Below the pieces are notes generated by a model, which did not search any database, was not told the origin of the DNA, and saw nothing but the letters and a program-made list of their open reading frames with translations. Positions 8,605 through 18,745 of a DNA stretch of 64,000 bases are shown here, in pieces (within the stretch, counting starts at the first letter, position 1; every line of letters begins with the position of its first letter). The position numbers and the translations under genes are program-made. Origin of the DNA: AP-15 sp963799085 (lineage in GTDB: Bacteria > Pseudomonadota > Alphaproteobacteria > ATCC43930 > CGMCC-115725); assembly GCA_963799085.1 (NCBI GenBank), contig CAWCWA010000006.1, positions 186,001 through 250,000 of the forward strand, given 5' to 3'.

Positions 8605-10946
8605 TTCGCGGGCGCCAGCGTCAGGGTGGAATGGGCGGTGGTGCGGCTGGGAACCAGCCAGCCGAAATCGCGCCATCGCTGCAACAGATCGGCGTAGTGG
8701 CTGGAGAGCGGATTTCCCGACTGGCCGGGAGCCGCGATCATTTGCGATACCTGCGGCATGGCGAGGTCGGTGATGATGCGCAAGCCGGCGCCGAAGCGCT
8801 GGACAAAGGGGGCGTGCTCGTCACGGATCGTGCTGGGGCCGCGGTCGAGCGTGTCGTAGGCGCCCGAAGTCGGGATCGAGACGGCGAGCCAGTCGCGCAA
8901 TAACGGGATGCGGCCGAGGACGGGATTGGCGAATTCGGCGACATGCGCTCGTCCCCAGCGCCACTCGTTCATGTCTGCTCCGTAATTCTGACGCAGTCCT
9001 GCAAGAGCGGCGTCGAGCGAGGCTTCGAGCCGAGCCGCGCAGGTCTCGATGCCCGGCTCTTTGGGGTCCTCGCACCAGTCCGGGCGCCTGGTCAAGACCG
9101 CCTCGATGACCTGCGGCTTCAGGTCCCAATAGCCTTCTACCGCATTGCCGAAACGACCGAACAGAATGGCGCGGCTCAGTTCGCGCAGCCAAGCGGTGAA
9201 GAGGAGCGGCTCGACCTTGCCGCGGTCCATATCGAAGTCCCAGTGGCGCAGACGCCCGACCGCCTCCCGCGCCTCCGCCCCGGCGGGTGCGATTGCGGTC
9301 ATCAGCGGCGTCAGGCGCTCAGCCATCAGCGAGAGCGTGTCGGCTTGCATCGCCGCACTCGACGTCGGGTTCTGCACCGGGGTTTGCGCGAGCAGCGCCT
9401 CGATCCGCTCCGCCCGGTTCGGCAAATCCCAATCGCGGCTAATGAAGTAGGGGTAATTGTCGGGCACGATCTTGTTGTTGGCGCTCACGAAATGGCCGGA
9501 GGGCGGGTTCGTCGCGGCCGGCATGTGATCGAACGGAATGAACCCGTTCCAATCGAATTCGCCGGTCCAGCCCGGCGCCGGCATCCAGCCCTCGCCATGT
9601 TTGCGGATCGGCACCAGGCCCGCGGCCATGAACGCGATCGTGCCGTCCGCGTCGGCAAAGACGATATTCTGCGGCGGCCCGACGAAGCCTTCCAGCGCGG
9701 CCCGAAAGCTCGGCCAATCGGCGGCGCGGTTGATGCGCCACAAGGCTTCGGCGCTGCGGTCGTCCTCGAGCGTGAAGGTCGCCTGCAAGGCCAGCGCGTA
9801 ACCGGCATCAGCGGCGCCGGGCGAGAGAAAATCCGAAATGACCGGGCCGTGACGGGTCGAGCGGACGGCGATATCGACGGGCGCGGCGTCGCGCACCGCG
9901 ATCGACTCATGGCGGACCGCCAAAGGCTCGGACCCGGTAGGCGTCAGATAGCGGGCGGGATCGGCGGGATCGAGCTTTTCGACAAAGATGTCCTCGACAT
10001 CGGCGGTCGTCGTCGTGAAGCCCCAGGCGATATGGCCATTGTGGCCGATCACGACGAAAGGGACGCCGGCCGCGGTGGCGCCGGCGATTTCGTGCGCGGG
10101 CGTCGCTAGCCGCGCCAGATACCACACGCCCGGCGCGCTGAAGGCGAGATGCGGGTCATTGGCGAGGAGCGGCTTGCCGCTGGCGCTATGACGACCGTCG
10201 ACGACCCAATTGTTCGAGGCGTAATGCGGGCCGACGATCTCGGGCAGTGCGCGGTAGAGCGGGCCGAGCGGCAGTTCGCGGTAGAGCGGAAGCATTTGCG
10301 CCAGCGTCGTCGGCGCGTCTTTGGGGTATTCGGGATAGAGAAAGGCGAGATCGGCCGTGGAGATCGACCGGGCCATCACGGCGCGCTGCAATTCGCCGCG
10401 GAAATTGCCCTCGAGCTGCAACGCCATCAGCTTTCCCCAGACGAGGCTGTCGGCCGGCCGCCATGGTTGCGGCGAAAAGCGCAGCAGCAGGAATTCGGGC
10501 GGCAATGCGCCACGGCGCGCGGCGAGATAGGCGTTGACGCCCGCCGCATAGGCCTGCAAGGCGCGATTGACCTCGGGCGAGAGGTGGGCAGCCTCGGCCT
10601 CCGCGGCGCGGTAAAGCCCGAAGATGCGCATCTGCCGGTCGCTCGCCAGCGCGTCGGGCCCGAAGATTTCGGCGAGCCGCCCGGCGGCGTAGCGCCGCTG
10701 CAGTTCCATCTGAAAAAGACGATCCTGGGCATGAACGAAGCCGAGACCGAAAGCGGCGTCTTCGTCGTCCCGGGCGGTGATCGTCGGGACGCCGTCCAGG
10801 TCGCGGTCGATCCGGATTTCTGCCTCGGGTCCGGCCAAGACCAGCCGCCCGCCGGTTTGCGGCAAGGACGAGCGCAGATAGAGATAGAACCCGCCGCCGA
10901 GGAGGATGACGAGCGCCAGGAGTCCGGCGAGGATGCGGCGGACCAT
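8601..10946 (-). CDS. Penicillin acylase-family N-terminal-nucleophile hydrolase
   Basis: A 781-residue precursor of the penicillin G acylase / acyl-homoserine lactone acylase family. An N-terminal membrane or export segment (MVRRILAGLLALVILLGGGFYLYL) is followed by the alpha region, with the GLGFVHAQDRLFQMELQRR block. The beta-subunit nucleophile is expected to be Ser244 in YASNNWVVDG, freed by self-cleavage. NDPHL and the IGHNGHIAWG block follow as in family members. It works in the periplasm on amide bonds. Candidate substrates are acyl-homoserine lactones, N-acyl amino acids or peptides, and sequence alone cannot choose. It lies 22 bases after a CaiB-type gene and overlaps ilvA. Confidence 0.9.
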   Translation of the reverse strand: MVRRILAGLLALVILLGGGFYLYLRSSLPQTGGRLVLAGPEAEIRIDRDLDGVPTITARDDEDAAFGLGFVHAQDRLFQMELQRRYAAGRLAEIFGPDALASDRQMRIFGLYRAAEAEAAHLSPEVNRALQAYAAGVNAYLAARRGALPPEFLLLRFSPQPWRPADSLVWGKLMALQLEGNFRGELQRAVMARSISTADLAFLYPEYPKDAPTTLAQMLPLYRELPLGPLYRALPEIVGPHYASNNWVVDGRHSASGKPLLANDPHLAFSAPGVWYLARLATPAHEIAGATAAGVPFVVIGHNGHIAWGFTTTTADVEDIFVEKLDPADPARYLTPTGSEPLAVRHESIAVRDAAPVDIAVRSTRHGPVISDFLSPGAADAGYALALQATFTLEDDRSAEALWRINRAADWPSFRAALEGFVGPPQNIVFADADGTIAFMAAGLVPIRKHGEGWMPAPGWTGEFDWNGFIPFDHMPAATNPPSGHFVSANNKIVPDNYPYFISRDWDLPNRAERIEALLAQTPVQNPTSSAAMQADTLSLMAERLTPLMTAIAPAGAEAREAVGRLRHWDFDMDRGKVEPLLFTAWLRELSRAILFGRFGNAVEGYWDLKPQVIEAVLTRRPDWCEDPKEPGIETCAARLEASLDAALAGLRQNYGADMNEWRWGRAHVAEFANPVLGRIPLLRDWLAVSIPTSGAYDTLDRGPSTIRDEHAPFVQRFGAGLRIITDLAMPQVSQMIAAPGQSGNPLSSHYADLLQRWRDFGWLVPSRTTAHSTLTLAPAK

Positions 10947-10968
10947 CGCCGCCCGCGGGGGCGGATGC

Positions 10969-12120
10969 CTAGAGGCCTAGTTCGCGCAGGATCCGGTCGC
11001 GGTCGGCGTCGAGATCGGGGGCCGCGGGCCGCGTTGGCAGGTCGGGAAAGGCGGAGAATTTCATCGGGTTGCCGGCGACCTCGATGCGCCCGGTGACGGG
11101 ATCATCGACCGCGACCAGCATATTGCGCGCCGTCGTCTGTGGATGCGCCAGGGCCTGCTCGACATTGTTGACGGGGCCGCACGGCACGCCCGCCGCCTCC
11201 AATACCGCGAGCCAATGCCCGGTGCCGGCCTTGCCCAACTCGCCTTCGATCTCGGCGCGCAGCGCGTCCTGGTTCTGGTTGCGCAGGGTGTTGGTCTTGT
11301 AGCGCGGGTCCTCGGCGAGATCCCTCCGCTCCAGCGCGTGGGCGAGCTTGACGAAAAGCCCGTCATTGCCGGCGGCGATGATCAGATGGCCGTCGCCGGT
11401 GGCGAACGCTTCGAACGGCGTGATCGATGGATGACGGGCGCCCATCGGCCCAGGGATTTCGCCCGTCGTCGTGTAGCGCATAATCGCATTTTCGAGGAGT
11501 GCAAGTTGGCAGTCGAATAGCGCCACATCGACCTTGGTCGCCTCGCCGGTGCGCTCGCGGTGGAGCAGGGCCGCGTTGAGCGCGATCGCGGTAAAGAGCC
11601 CGCCGCCAAGATCGCCGATCGAGGTGCCGACCCGGGTCAGCGGCATGCCTGGATGGCCGGTGATGCTCATCACCCCACCCAGCCCCTGCACCACCATGTC
11701 GTAGGCCGGATAATGCGAATAGGGGCCGGTATGGCCGAAGCCCGAGGCGGCGGCGTAGACGAGCCGCGGATAGCGGATATGCAGGCTCTCCCAGCCGTAG
11801 CCGAGCTTCTCCATCGTTCCGGGCCGGAAGTTTTCGACAAGCGCATCGGCCTTATCGAGGAGGCGCTCGAAAATCTCGCGGCCGTCCGGCGATTTGAGGT
11901 CGAGCGCGATCGACTCCTTGCCGCGATTGACGGAGACGAAATATGCCGATTTGCCGTTCTTGAATGGGCCGTACTGGCGCGCGTCGTCGCCTTGGCCGGG
12001 AGGTTCGACCTTGATCACCCGCGCCCCCATCTCGGCCAGCAGCAAGGTGCAGTAGGGCCCGGCGAGAATGCGCGAAAGATCGACAATAGTGATGCCGGCA
12101 AGCGGCCCGGGATGAGGCAT
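10969..12120 (-). CDS. CaiB/BaiF family CoA-transferase
   Basis: A 383-residue class III CoA-transferase moving CoA between carboxylic acids. It has the N-terminal LAGITIVDLSRILAGPYCTLLLAEMGARVIKVE block, LVENFRPGTMEKLGYG and the YDMVVQGLGGVMSITG motif. The catalytic Asp is expected in SIGDLGGGL. ATG 12120 has GAGAGGAA upstream; an upstream TTG would add only three residues. It is the first gene of a minus-strand set with the acylase and threonine dehydratase. The acid it activates is unknown; succinate or acyl-CoA donors are typical of this subgroup. Confidence 0.9.
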   Translation of the reverse strand: MPHPGPLAGITIVDLSRILAGPYCTLLLAEMGARVIKVEPPGQGDDARQYGPFKNGKSAYFVSVNRGKESIALDLKSPDGREIFERLLDKADALVENFRPGTMEKLGYGWESLHIRYPRLVYAAASGFGHTGPYSHYPAYDMVVQGLGGVMSITGHPGMPLTRVGTSIGDLGGGLFTAIALNAALLHRERTGEATKVDVALFDCQLALLENAIMRYTTTGEIPGPMGARHPSITPFEAFATGDGHLIIAAGNDGLFVKLAHALERRDLAEDPRYKTNTLRNQNQDALRAEIEGELGKAGTGHWLAVLEAAGVPCGPVNNVEQALAHPQTTARNMLVAVDDPVTGRIEVAGNPMKFSAFPDLPTRPAAPDLDADRDRILRELGL

Positions 12121-12265
12121 GGCGGGCAATTCCTCTCGGTCTAGGATCGGTCAATAGCCCAGAGCCGTCCCCGGCCGCAACCGCGCTCATGCGACCGGCA
12201 ACGGCGATTTCGGCCGCGCCGCGATGGTGCTATAGTCCGTGCGGAGGGAACGCATCGCGACCCGA

Positions 12266-12472
12266 ATGGCGGACCGAAGGCGAAACGAGAACGCCGAACG
12301 CGACGCGGACGAGCGGCGGACCGCGGCGTTGATCGGGCTGATCATCGTCCTGACGCTGGCGATCGCCGGCGTCGTGCTGTTCCGGGAACTCAGAAAAAAT
12401 GCCCAGCTGGAGGATTGCCTGATGTCCGGCCGTACCAATTGCGCGCCGATCGAGGTGCCGTTGCGGCCCTGA
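12266..12472 (+). CDS. Small single-pass membrane protein
   Basis: A 68-residue protein with a strongly charged N-terminus (MADRRRNENAERDADERR), one hydrophobic helix of about 20 residues (ALIGLIIVLTLAIAGVVLF) and a short C-terminal tail with two cysteines (DCLMSGRTNC). The topology is probably N-in/C-out, placing the cysteines in the periplasm, where they could pair. A GTG at 12239 would extend it by nine residues. No family is recognised. It diverges from the CoA-transferase operon and precedes the efflux operon by about 100 bases. Confidence 0.5.
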   Translation: MADRRRNENAERDADERRTAALIGLIIVLTLAIAGVVLFRELRKNAQLEDCLMSGRTNCAPIEVPLRP

Positions 12473-12530
12473 CCGCAGGACGCTGCCAGAGGGGCGGTTC
12501 GACGCAGCAACACCGCTTTTCAGTATCCAA

Positions 12531-12545
12531 TGTCTATGATAGACA
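12531..12545. promoter_or_regulatory. Perfect 15-bp palindrome, likely repressor operator
   Basis: TGTCTATGATAGACA is a perfect inverted repeat with 7-base arms around a central G. It is placed 34 bases upstream of the start of the efflux membrane-fusion gene. It resembles TetR/AcrR-type operators in length and form. No TetR-family gene is in the window; the only nearby regulator is the MarR gene behind the pump. Confidence 0.5.
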
Positions 12546-12578
12546 AACGCCACTTTATCGCCCGTGGAGGCATTCCCG

Positions 12579-13718
12579 ATGGTGAGGCGTATCATCGGCG
12601 CGGTTGCTGTCGTTCTGGTGGCGGCGGCGGTGGTCATCTGGTGGCAGCGCTCGGGCGCGGACGTGCCACACCCCGCCGCACAGGCGTCTCCTCCGGGAAT
12701 TCCGGTTACGCCCGGCACCGTATCCGCCGCGGACGTTCCGGTGTTCCTGCACGGTATCGGCACCGTGCAGGCTTACAACTCGGTCGCGATCAAGAGCCGG
12801 GTTGACGGCCAGATCGTCAAAACTCTGTTCAAGGAAGGTCAGGAGGTCAAGGAAGGCGATCCGCTCTTCCAGATCGATCCGCGGTCGTTCCAGGCGGCTC
12901 TGGAGCAGGCGCAGGCGGCCAAGCAAAAGGATGAGGCGCAACTCGCCAGCGCCCAGGCCGATCTTGAACGGGCCGGACAATTGGTCGGGTCAGGCTGGCA
13001 GACCAAACAGAGCTTCGACCAGCAGAAGTCCGCGGTCGGACAACTGCAGGCGGCGATCAAGGGCGACGAAGCTCAGATCACCAACGCGAAGCTCAATCTC
13101 GGTTATGCCGACATCCGCGCGCCGATCGACGGGCGCCTCGGCGCAAAACTCGTCGACAAGGGCAATCTCGTTCGAGCCGGCGACAATACCGTCCTTGTCA
13201 CGATTACCGAGGTCAAGCCGATTTTCGTCAGCTTTACCCTCCCGCAGAACACCCTCGAAGATCTCCGCGAGCACCAAAAACAGTCCCCGCTTGTCGTGCG
13301 CGCCTATACCGGCGACGACAAGGCGCAACTCGCCGAGGGCAAGCTGACGTTTATCGACAACGCGATCGATCAAGCGACGGGTACGATACGCCTGAAGGCG
13401 CGTTTCGATAATGAAAACGAGCGCCTGTGGCCCGGCGAATTTATAAGTGTTCGGGTGATCTTGACTGTTCGCAAAGGGGTCGCGACGGTGCCGGCCCAGA
13501 CCGTTCAGGAGGGGCCGAACGGCCATTACGCCTACGTAATCAAGCCCGACGACACGGTGGAGCGGCGGGCTGTCGAGGTCGCCGCGGTCCAGGATGGAAT
13601 TGCGGTGGTGACGAAGGGGCTGTCGCTCGGCGAGCGTATCGTCATCGAGGGTCAATACCGCCTAACCAACGGTTCGCGGGTGAAGCCCATCGTACCGCAA
13701 GCCGGCGCAACGGGCTAA
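12579..13718 (+). CDS. RND efflux membrane-fusion (periplasmic adaptor) protein, MdtA-like
   Basis: A 379-residue adaptor linking an inner-membrane RND pump to an outer-membrane channel. It has an N-terminal membrane anchor (about residues 5-22), the lipoyl half-motif AYNSVAIKSRVDGQI, a coiled-coil hairpin rich in Gln/Ala/Lys (about residues 105-170), the second lipoyl half ADIRAPIDGRLG, then the beta-barrel and membrane-proximal domains (VPAQTVQEGPNG). ATG 12579 is chosen because GTGGAGG just before it is the ribosome site; the GTG at 12564 is part of that site. It is intact, unlike the pump that follows 55 bases later. Confidence 0.9.
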   Translation: MVRRIIGAVAVVLVAAAVVIWWQRSGADVPHPAAQASPPGIPVTPGTVSAADVPVFLHGIGTVQAYNSVAIKSRVDGQIVKTLFKEGQEVKEGDPLFQIDPRSFQAALEQAQAAKQKDEAQLASAQADLERAGQLVGSGWQTKQSFDQQKSAVGQLQAAIKGDEAQITNAKLNLGYADIRAPIDGRLGAKLVDKGNLVRAGDNTVLVTITEVKPIFVSFTLPQNTLEDLREHQKQSPLVVRAYTGDDKAQLAEGKLTFIDNAIDQATGTIRLKARFDNENERLWPGEFISVRVILTVRKGVATVPAQTVQEGPNGHYAYVIKPDDTVERRAVEVAAVQDGIAVVTKGLSLGERIVIEGQYRLTNGSRVKPIVPQAGATG

Positions 13719-13773
13719 TCCGGAATTCCTACACATCATGACTGCAACCGACTCGCTGTAAGGGCAAGAGCGG

Positions 13774-16700
13774 ATGAATATTTCGGAACCTTTTATTCGG
13801 CGGCCGATTGCCACCTCGCTGCTGATGTTGGGGGTGCTCGTATTCGGCATTGGCGCCTATAATCTGTTGCCGGTGGCGGCGGTGCCCAATGTCGATTTCC
13901 CGACGATCACGGTGAGCGCCAGCTACCCCGGGGCCAACCCGCAGACGATGGCCTCGGCGGTCGCAACCCCGCTCGAGCAGCACTTCACCGCGATCCCGTC
14001 ATTGACCGAGATGACCTCGCTCTCGCGGCGTCGGCACCACGACAATCACGCTGCAGTTCGATCTGTCGCGCAATATCGACGCCGCGGCGCAGGACGTGCA
14101 AACCGCGATCAATGCGACGAGCGGGGTATTGCCCAAGGACCTGCCCAGCCCGCCGACCTACCGCAAGGTAAACCCGGCGAATTTTGCGGATCTGATCTAC
14201 GCGGTCCATTCCGATGCCGTGCCGCCCTACGTCGTCGACCAATACGCCAACACTGTCCTGGCGGAGCGGCTGTCGACCGAGCCGGGAGTCGGCGGAGGTC
14301 CGCATCTTCGGCCAGAAGCCCTACGCGGCGCGCGTCCAGGTTAATCCCGGCGCGCTTGGCGGCACGCGGCATCGGCCTTGAGGATGTCCGCAACGCGCTG
14401 GTCGCGGCGACGGTCAATCGGCCGAAGGGCACGATCGAGGGCGAGCATCAGTCGATCGCGCTCGACACCAACGACCAGTTGTTCGACGCCACGCAGTTCG
14501 GCAACGTCATCGTCACCTACAAGAACGGCGCGCCGGTGCGCGTCAAGGATGTCGGCGACGTCCTCAACTCGGTTCAGAACACGCGACTGGTTTCCTGGTT
14601 CGGCGACCAGCCGGCGGAAGGCCTGGCGATCCAGAAGGCTCCGGGCGCCAACACGATCGCCGTGGTCGACAGGATCAAGGCGCTGATGCCGCATCTTGAG
14701 GAGTCGCTGCCGCCGTCGATCCATGTCGATCTGATGTCGGACCGCTCGCAGACGACGCGCGCCGCGGTGCACGACGTGCAATTGACGATGCTGCTGACGA
14801 TCGGCCTCGTCATTGTCGTCATCTTTCTGTTCCTGCGGACCATCTGGGCTACCGTGATCCCGAGCCTGGCGGTGCCGCTTTCGCTGCTCGCCACCTTCGG
14901 GGTGATGTATGTCGCCGGCTACAGCCTCGATAACATCTCGCTGATGGCGCTGACGATCTCGGTCGGCTTCATCGTCGACGACGCCATCGTCATGATCGAG
15001 AACATCGTGCGCTACATCGAAGATGGAATGCGCCCGTTCGACGCCGCGCTGCGCGGCGCCGGTCAGATCGGTTTCACGATCATCTCGATCACCTTCTCGC
15101 TGATCGCGGTATTTATCCCGTTGTTCTTTATGGGCGGGATCATCGGCCGGCTGTTCCGCGAATTTGCTGTTACGGTCGCGGTGGCGGTCATGGCGTCGGC
15201 GATCATCTCGCTGACCCTGACGCCGGTCTTGTGCTCGCTGTTCCTGAAGCAGGAGGGGCTGCATCCCAAAAACCGCTTCAACCGGGGTGCGGAACGGGTT
15301 TTCGCCGCGGTCTTGCGGCGCTACGACCGCGGGCTCGAATTCGTCTTCCGCCACCACTTCGCCGCGCTGATGGCAACGCTGCTGCTGATGGTCGCGACCG
15401 GCTATCTCTACGTCAAAATGCCGAAGGGCTTCTTCCCGCAGCAGGACACCGGTTTCGTCTTCGGCGAGGTCAATACCCGCCAAGACGCTTCGGTGACCCG
15501 AACCGACAAGATCCGGCATCAGATCGTCGAGATCGTGCGGCACGACCCTGGGGTCGAGGGCGTCTTCTCGTATGCGGGCGCGTCCGCGTACAACCCCGCC
15601 GAGAACACCGCACGCGTGTTCTGGGGCTGAAGCCCTACGACGAGCGCGACGCCACCGCAGAGCAGATCGTGCAGCGGCTGCGCAAGCAGGTGGCGCAGGT
15701 CGAGGGCGCCAAGTTCTATATGCAGGTTCCGCAGAACATCAGGGTCGGCGGGCGGCTCTCCCGCACGCAATACCAATATACGCTGACCGACACCGACGGC
15801 GATGAACTGAACCATTGGGCGCCGATCCTCGAGGCCGAGATGAGGAAGCTGCCGGAGCTGCAGGATGTTGCTTCGGACCAGCAGATCGCGGCGCCGCATC
15901 TGGCGATCCAGATCGATCGCGACGCCGCCTCGCGCCTGGGACTTTCCGCCTCGCTGATCGACGAGACGCTATATGATGCGTTCGGCCAGCGGCAGGTTGC
16001 GACGATTTACACCGCGACCGACCAGTACAAGGTGATTCTCGAAGTCCAGCCGCAGTATCAGCGTGATCCCAACCTGCTGTCGAAGATCTATGTCAGCGGG
16101 CCGAACGGTGTGCAGGTGCCGCTCGGCGCCTTTGCCCATTTCGTCAAGAAGGTTGAACCGCTGACGATCAGCCACCAGGGGCATCTTTCCGGCGGTCACG
16201 CTGTCGTTCAATCTGGCCCCCGGCGTCGCGCTCGGCCAGGCGGTCGACAAGATCCAGGAGATTGACGGCGCGCTTGCACGTGCCGCCGACGCTTGAACGC
16301 GTCGTTCCAAGGCACCGCGCAGGCCTTCCAGGCGTCGCTGTCCTCAATGCCGCTGCTGGTCGCCGCCGCAATCCTCGTCGTCTACATCGTGCTCGGCATG
16401 CTCTATGAGAGCTACATCCACCCGATCACGATCCTGTCGGCGTTGCCCTCGGCCGGGGTCGGCGCGTTGCTGATGCTGATGCTGCTGCATTACGAACTGT
16501 CGGTGATCGCGATCATCGGCATCATCTTGTTGATCGGGATCGTCAAGAAGAACGCGATCATGATGATCGACTTCGCGTTGCAGGCGGAGCGGCTCGAAGG
16601 CAAGAGCCCGCGCGAGGCGATCCACGAGGCCTGCTTGCTGCGCTTCCGGCCGATCATGATGACGACCTTCGCGGCGCTGTTCGGCGCCATGCCGATCGCG

Positions 16701-16928
16701 TTCGGGCACGGCGGAGGCGCGGAATTGCGGCAGCCGCTCGGCGTCGCGATCATCGGCGGGCTGCTCGTCTCGCAGTGGCTGACGCTCTACACGACGCCGG
16801 TCATCTACCTCTATCTCGATCGTCTGAGCCGCTGGCTTGGCCGACCTTATCGGCCCTCGCGCATCGCCGAGGCACTGGTGGATGGTCCGCGGCCCGCCTT
16901 GGCGCAAGACAGGCACGGCGCCGAATGA
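13774..16928 (+). pseudogene. RND multidrug efflux pump, MdtB/MdtC-like, broken by at least six frameshifts
   Basis: The full span (about 1050 codons) covers a complete RND transporter. It starts MNISEPFIRRPIATSLLMLGVLVFG, passes the porter domains, reaches the helix 4 proton-relay stretch (TISVGFIVDDAIVMIENIVR, with the two Asp) and ends with the C-terminal helices (GIVKKNAIMMIDFALQAE). Apparent single-base shifts lie near 14027, 14292, 14357, 15623, 16182 and 16265-16300; in each gap another frame supplies the expected sequence. Near 15623 one missing C turns VFLGLKPYDE into VFWG-stop. As written no full-length pump is made. Given intact neighbours and similar shifts elsewhere, sequence error is a serious alternative to decay. 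Confidence 0.85.
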
Positions 16929-17009
16929 AGGCGATGAGTTGCAATCTCGCCGCCGTGCGCGAGCGAGGCCGCGGTCGACCTGACCGCGGGCCGCACTTTC
17001 GGCTTCCTG

Positions 17010-17474
17010 GTGCACGACGTCTCGCGGCTGATGAAGCGACGCTTCGAGCGGCGGGCGCGACAGACCGGACTGCCGATCACCCGCCGGCAGGCTGCGGTGG
17101 TGCTCTACATCGCCCGCAACGAAGGGGTCAGCCAGGCCGAGGTCGCCGCCTGGCTCGACATCGAACCGATCGCGCTCGTCCGCATGCTCGACAAGCTGCA
17201 CGAAGAAGGCCTCGTCGAGCGGCGCGCCCATCCGACGGACCGGCGGGTGCGCACACTGTGGCTGACGCCCGACGCCAGGCCGATGGTCGAACGCATTCTC
17301 GACATCAACCTGGCGATCCGCGAGGAAGCGTTTTCCGGTCTGGTCCCTGGAACCCGCGACGCAATGATCGCCGATCTCGGCAGCATCAAGGACAATCTGA
17401 TGTTGCAGGAGGAAACGGAGAACGAGACCGAACCCGGCGCCGAACCGGACGCAGCGCTGCGGCGGGCTCGTTGA
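17010..17474 (+). CDS. MarR-family transcriptional regulator
   Basis: A winged-helix regulator of about 154 residues as called from GTG 17010. It has the recognition helix region SQAEVAAWLDIEPIALVRMLDKLHEEGLVERRAHPTDRRVRTLWLTPDA, the classic MarR wing with DxR. The in-frame sequence extends upstream (VDLTAGRTFGFLV) without a start, while an ATG at 16934 in another frame gives a plausible beginning. One indel near 16960 may therefore have cut the true N-terminus, and the protein would be about 180 residues. It follows the pump by 81 bases and probably responds to pump substrates. Confidence 0.85.
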   Translation: MHDVSRLMKRRFERRARQTGLPITRRQAAVVLYIARNEGVSQAEVAAWLDIEPIALVRMLDKLHEEGLVERRAHPTDRRVRTLWLTPDARPMVERILDINLAIREEAFSGLVPGTRDAMIADLGSIKDNLMLQEETENETEPGAEPDAALRRAR

Positions 17475-17514
17475 TCGGGCAACTCCGGCCTCTTTTCTCC
17501 AGCCCTGGTCCGCG

Positions 17515-18732
17515 ATGAAGGCAGCGTCGATGCGGCGGCGGGAATTGCTGGCGGCGCCGCTATTGGGCGGCATTCTCGCGACATCGGCTGCGACTGCCGA
17601 ACCCGCGGCCCCCCACGGCGCCTCGCTCGACGCGATGCTGCGCGCCTATCTGGCGCAATTCGAGCTGCCGGCGCTGGCGGCGGCGGTAGTACGCGACGGC
17701 AACGTCATTGCTTCGGGTGCGGTCGGCACGCGGCGTGGCGGCGCCGATATTCCGGTCACGATCGACGACCGCTTTCACATCGGCTCCGACACCAAGGCGA
17801 TGACCGCGCTGTTGGCGGCGATGCTGGTTGAGACCGGCAAATTGCGCTGGGGTTCGACGGTCGGCGAGCTCTTCCCCGAACTTAGTGCGGCGATGGCCGA
17901 CGGTGTCGCCGGGATCACCCTCGAACAATTGCTGTCGCATTCGAGCGGCATTGCCGGCGACAACGAGGCGCAGTGGAAGCTCGTTTTCGACTCGTTCAGG
18001 CAGACCGACAAGAACCTCGACGAGTTGCGCTATTGGATTGTCGGATCGCTGGTCAAACAGCAATTGGCGGCAAAGGCGGGAGCTAAGTTCGCCTATTCGA
18101 ACCTTGGCTATACGCTCGCCGGCGCGATGCTCGAACGGGCGGCCGGCAACACCTGGGAGGAGCTGATCGTCGGGCGCGTGTTCGAGCCGCTCGGGCTTAA
18201 ATCCGCCGGGCTCGGGCCGCAGGCGAGTCTCGGCCGGGTCGACGCGCCGCTCGGCCACAGGCCGTTGCCCGACGGCACGCTGAAGCCGATGCTCGCCGGC
18301 CCGAACGGCGACAACCCGGAGGTGATCGGTCCGGCCGGCACGGCGCATATGTCGGTGCTGGACTTTGCCGGTTGGGCCGCCTGGAACGCTGGCGAGGGCA
18401 AACGCGGCCCCACCCTAGCGCGACCGGATACGCTCAAGAAGCTGCATACGATGGTGATCGACATGCCGCCGAGGCCCGATGCGCCGGTCGGCACACCGTC
18501 GAGCGGCAGCTATGGGCTCGGCTGGGGCCGGGTCGTGCTGCCGTTTTCGCCCGAGCCGTTCCTGTTTCACGGTGGCTCAAACGAGATGAACCTCGCCTAT
18601 ATCCTGCTCCAGCCGAAAGACGATTTCGGCATGGTGCTGATGACCAATCGCGGCGGGGACAAGGCCGATCAGGCGCTCAAAGCCGCCGGTGCCGAACTCT
18701 ACAAGCGCTTCGGCTCGGACGCCGCCCGGTAG
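17515..18732 (+). CDS. Serine hydrolase, beta-lactamase/class C family
   Basis: A 405-residue exported serine hydrolase (esterase / D-aminopeptidase / class C beta-lactamase fold). The signal has twin-arginine-like residues (MRRRELLAAPLLGGILATSAATA). The catalytic SxxK is SDTK (about residue 90), the YxN motif is YSN in FAYSNLGYTLAG, and the third motif is HGG in FLFHGGSNEMN. These three elements are complete. A second possible start, ATG 17530, lies just before the RRR. Family members range from esterases to peptidases, so the natural substrate is not assigned; resistance should not be inferred. Confidence 0.88.
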   Translation: MKAASMRRRELLAAPLLGGILATSAATAEPAAPHGASLDAMLRAYLAQFELPALAAAVVRDGNVIASGAVGTRRGGADIPVTIDDRFHIGSDTKAMTALLAAMLVETGKLRWGSTVGELFPELSAAMADGVAGITLEQLLSHSSGIAGDNEAQWKLVFDSFRQTDKNLDELRYWIVGSLVKQQLAAKAGAKFAYSNLGYTLAGAMLERAAGNTWEELIVGRVFEPLGLKSAGLGPQASLGRVDAPLGHRPLPDGTLKPMLAGPNGDNPEVIGPAGTAHMSVLDFAGWAAWNAGEGKRGPTLARPDTLKKLHTMVIDMPPRPDAPVGTPSSGSYGLGWGRVVLPFSPEPFLFHGGSNEMNLAYILLQPKDDFGMVLMTNRGGDKADQALKAAGAELYKRFGSDAAR

Positions 18733-18745
18733 AGGCGAGGCCGCG

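Noticed and set aside
17515..18732. Beta-lactamase resistance gene
   Set aside because: The SxxK, YxN and HxG motifs define a broad esterase/peptidase superfamily; nothing here points to antibiotic hydrolysis.
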